Positions 6,001-7,337 of a stretch of 7,337 nucleotides of DNA are shown piece after piece. Numbering within the stretch: the first letter of the stretch is position 1; each line of letters begins with the position of its first letter. A model generated the notes under the pieces. The model searched no databases. It saw nothing but the letters and a program-made list of their open reading frames with translations, and was not told the DNA's origin. The position numbers and the translations under genes are program-made. The stretch spans positions 1-7,337 of the forward strand of contig DQOT01000253.1 in NCBI GenBank assembly GCA_015658495.1, read 5' to 3'. The stretch comes from Fidelibacterota bacterium (GTDB lineage Bacteria > Fidelibacterota > Marinisomatia > Marinisomatales > UBA1611).

Positions 6001-7337
6001 ATGTTTTTCAGCAGAATCACCCCACTCCTTTTCCTAACCAGTGTACTCTGGGGCGAGATTCACGTTTTTAACCGCAGTTCCGGGACTGAATCAGAAATAA
6101 GAACGCTTTTAGACTCCAAGAAACTATATATATCAGCAAAGGACCTTTCCCAATCTTTGTCGTCCAAACTGTATGAAAACGCTGAACGAAAAAAACTGGT
6201 TTTATATATCACCGGCAAAAAGGTCAAAATTTCCGGGAATACCAGTTTTATTATGATTGATGATCAGCCTTATCAAATGTCCCAGATAACACGAGTAGAA
6301 CCCCATGACCTTTATGTACCGGCAGAAGATTTCCTGAATATTTTAAAATCAACTGTCCTCCCTGGGATAAATTTCGATCGGAAGAAAGAATTTCTGGATA
6401 TTGATGTGATCCGGTTCAATATCACCGGTATCAGTATTGATGTAAAATCCAATGGAACCATCATTCGGTTGAACACCCGTAAACCATTTTCAGAGCGAAA
6501 TATCAGTTCATTCATCAATAGACATGGCTGGTATTATTTGACGGTTGTCGGGGCGATGGTAGATACAACAAGTATTAACAATGGGTTGGCTCGTGGGGTC
6601 ATTCGCAGGATTGAATCGGATCAAATTGGTGAAACCGCCCAAGTGGCTTTTAAACTGGGCTCAAAAGTCATTAGCCATGAGTGGTATCAAAGTTTGGATC
6701 CCAACGAAATTGTGATCACCCTCCGAACACCCTTGGGGAAAATAGAGGAACGTATTGAAAATGTAAAAGAGAAGCAACGTTTGGACACGGTTGTCTTGGA
6801 TGCTGGTCATGGCGGAAAGGATCCAGGTTCCCGCGGGAAATATGGCACAAAGGAAAAGGATGTTGTGCTTGATATCACCAAACGGATCGGGCGCCTATTA
6901 GAGAAAAATACCAGGATCAAGGTTATTTATACACGGGATGAAGATGTATTTGTACCCCTGATCAAACGGACCAAAATAGCGAATGATGCTGATGGAAAGG
7001 TGTTTGTGAGTATTCACGCCAATTCCAACAATAACCGCAAGGTACAGGGATATGAAACATATTTGTACAGCTTGGCAAAAAGTGATGATGCCATTGAAGT
7101 AGCATCTCGGGAAAATTCAGTCATTCAGTTTGAAGAAAAAACGGGACAATATAAAGACCTTTCCGGAGAAAAATTGATCTTGGCAACCATGGCCCAAAGT
7201 ATGTTCCTGAAAGAAAGCGAAGATTTGGCAGCCATCATCCAAATGGAATTGGATAAAAAATTGACTACCCCAAATCGTGGTGTAAAACAGGCAGGTTTCT
7301 ATGTTCTGTATGGTGCCTCCATGCCCAACGTTTTGGT
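6001..7337 (+). CDS. N-acetylmuramoyl-L-alanine amidase, AmiC-type (3' truncated)
   Basis: Periplasmic zinc amidase that cleaves the bond between N-acetylmuramic acid and the stem peptide of peptidoglycan, used in cell separation and wall turnover. The ATG begins MFFSRITPLLFLTSVLWG, a short signal peptide; a TGA at 5980 closes the frame upstream. Residues about 30-120 look like a copper-amine-oxidase N-terminal-like domain (LYISAKDLSQSL and LYVPAEDFLNIL repeats), and residues about 138-242 like an AMIN domain, which usually targets the wall. The Amidase_3 domain follows from about residue 263: LDAGHGGKDPGSRG with zinc ligand H270, E285 in TKEKDVVL, and H339 in SIHAN. The segment GYETYLYSLAKSDDAIEVAS with REN is typical of the family. 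The window ends after MPNVL, directly before the position where the catalytic Glu is expected. It starts 47 bases after the barrel gene. Confidence 0.93.
   Translation, partial: MFFSRITPLLFLTSVLWGEIHVFNRSSGTESEIRTLLDSKKLYISAKDLSQSLSSKLYENAERKKLVLYITGKKVKISGNTSFIMIDDQPYQMSQITRVEPHDLYVPAEDFLNILKSTVLPGINFDRKKEFLDIDVIRFNITGISIDVKSNGTIIRLNTRKPFSERNISSFINRHGWYYLTVVGAMVDTTSINNGLARGVIRRIESDQIGETAQVAFKLGSKVISHEWYQSLDPNEIVITLRTPLGKIEERIENVKEKQRLDTVVLDAGHGGKDPGSRGKYGTKEKDVVLDITKRIGRLLEKNTRIKVIYTRDEDVFVPLIKRTKIANDADGKVFVSIHANSNNNRKVQGYETYLYSLAKSDDAIEVASRENSVIQFEEKTGQYKDLSGEKLILATMAQSMFLKESEDLAAIIQMELDKKLTTPNRGVKQAGFYVLYGASMPNVL

Overview
The window looks like a chromosomal stretch from a Gram-negative, moderately AT-rich bacterium of the Fibrobacteres-Chlorobi-Bacteroidetes (FCB) superphylum or a close relative, for example Marinimicrobia, Ignavibacteria or Bacteroidota. 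Three things suggest this: two outer-membrane beta-barrel proteins of types common in that group, an AMIN/Amidase_3 amidase with an N-terminal copper-amine-oxidase-like domain, and the lack of Shine-Dalgarno sequences at most genes. The lineage is inferred from family resemblance only. All genes are on the + strand; I found no tRNA, rRNA, CRISPR, transposase or other sign of a mobile element.

Region 1 (1-2677) holds three consecutive glycosyltransferase genes: the C-terminal end of a GT4-like enzyme, a complete divergent GT4-like enzyme, and a GT9 (heptosyltransferase-like) enzyme joined to it by an ATGA overlap. They read as one operon building a surface glycan, probably LPS core or O-antigen. 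An inverted repeat straddles the last stop codon.

Region 2 (2678-3371) is the most unusual part. It encodes two tiny hydrophobic proteins (69 and 72 aa) that are clear paralogues, about 36% identical over 50 ungapped residues, with a shared C-terminal D-x-GFAG-x-LAL signature. Each gene has a near-perfect Shine-Dalgarno sequence with a predicted RNA hairpin shortly upstream. A GC-rich perfect stem-loop closes the cassette. No other start in the window has a comparable ribosome binding site, so these proteins are probably made at high levels. I do not recognise the family.

Region 3 (3388-7337) encodes three exported envelope proteins: a PorV/UPF0164-like barrel of 282 aa, a 591-aa barrel resembling the helix-hairpin-helix outer-membrane proteins of Bacteroidota, and an N-acetylmuramoyl-L-alanine amidase cut by the window end just before its expected catalytic glutamate. 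The two barrel genes overlap by 59 nt, so the signal peptide of the second is encoded inside the last strands of the first.

Taken together this is a cell-envelope neighbourhood (surface glycan synthesis, outer-membrane barrels, peptidoglycan hydrolysis) with a small, probably highly expressed twin membrane-peptide cassette inserted between the modules. Whether the cassette works with its neighbours cannot be told from the sequence.
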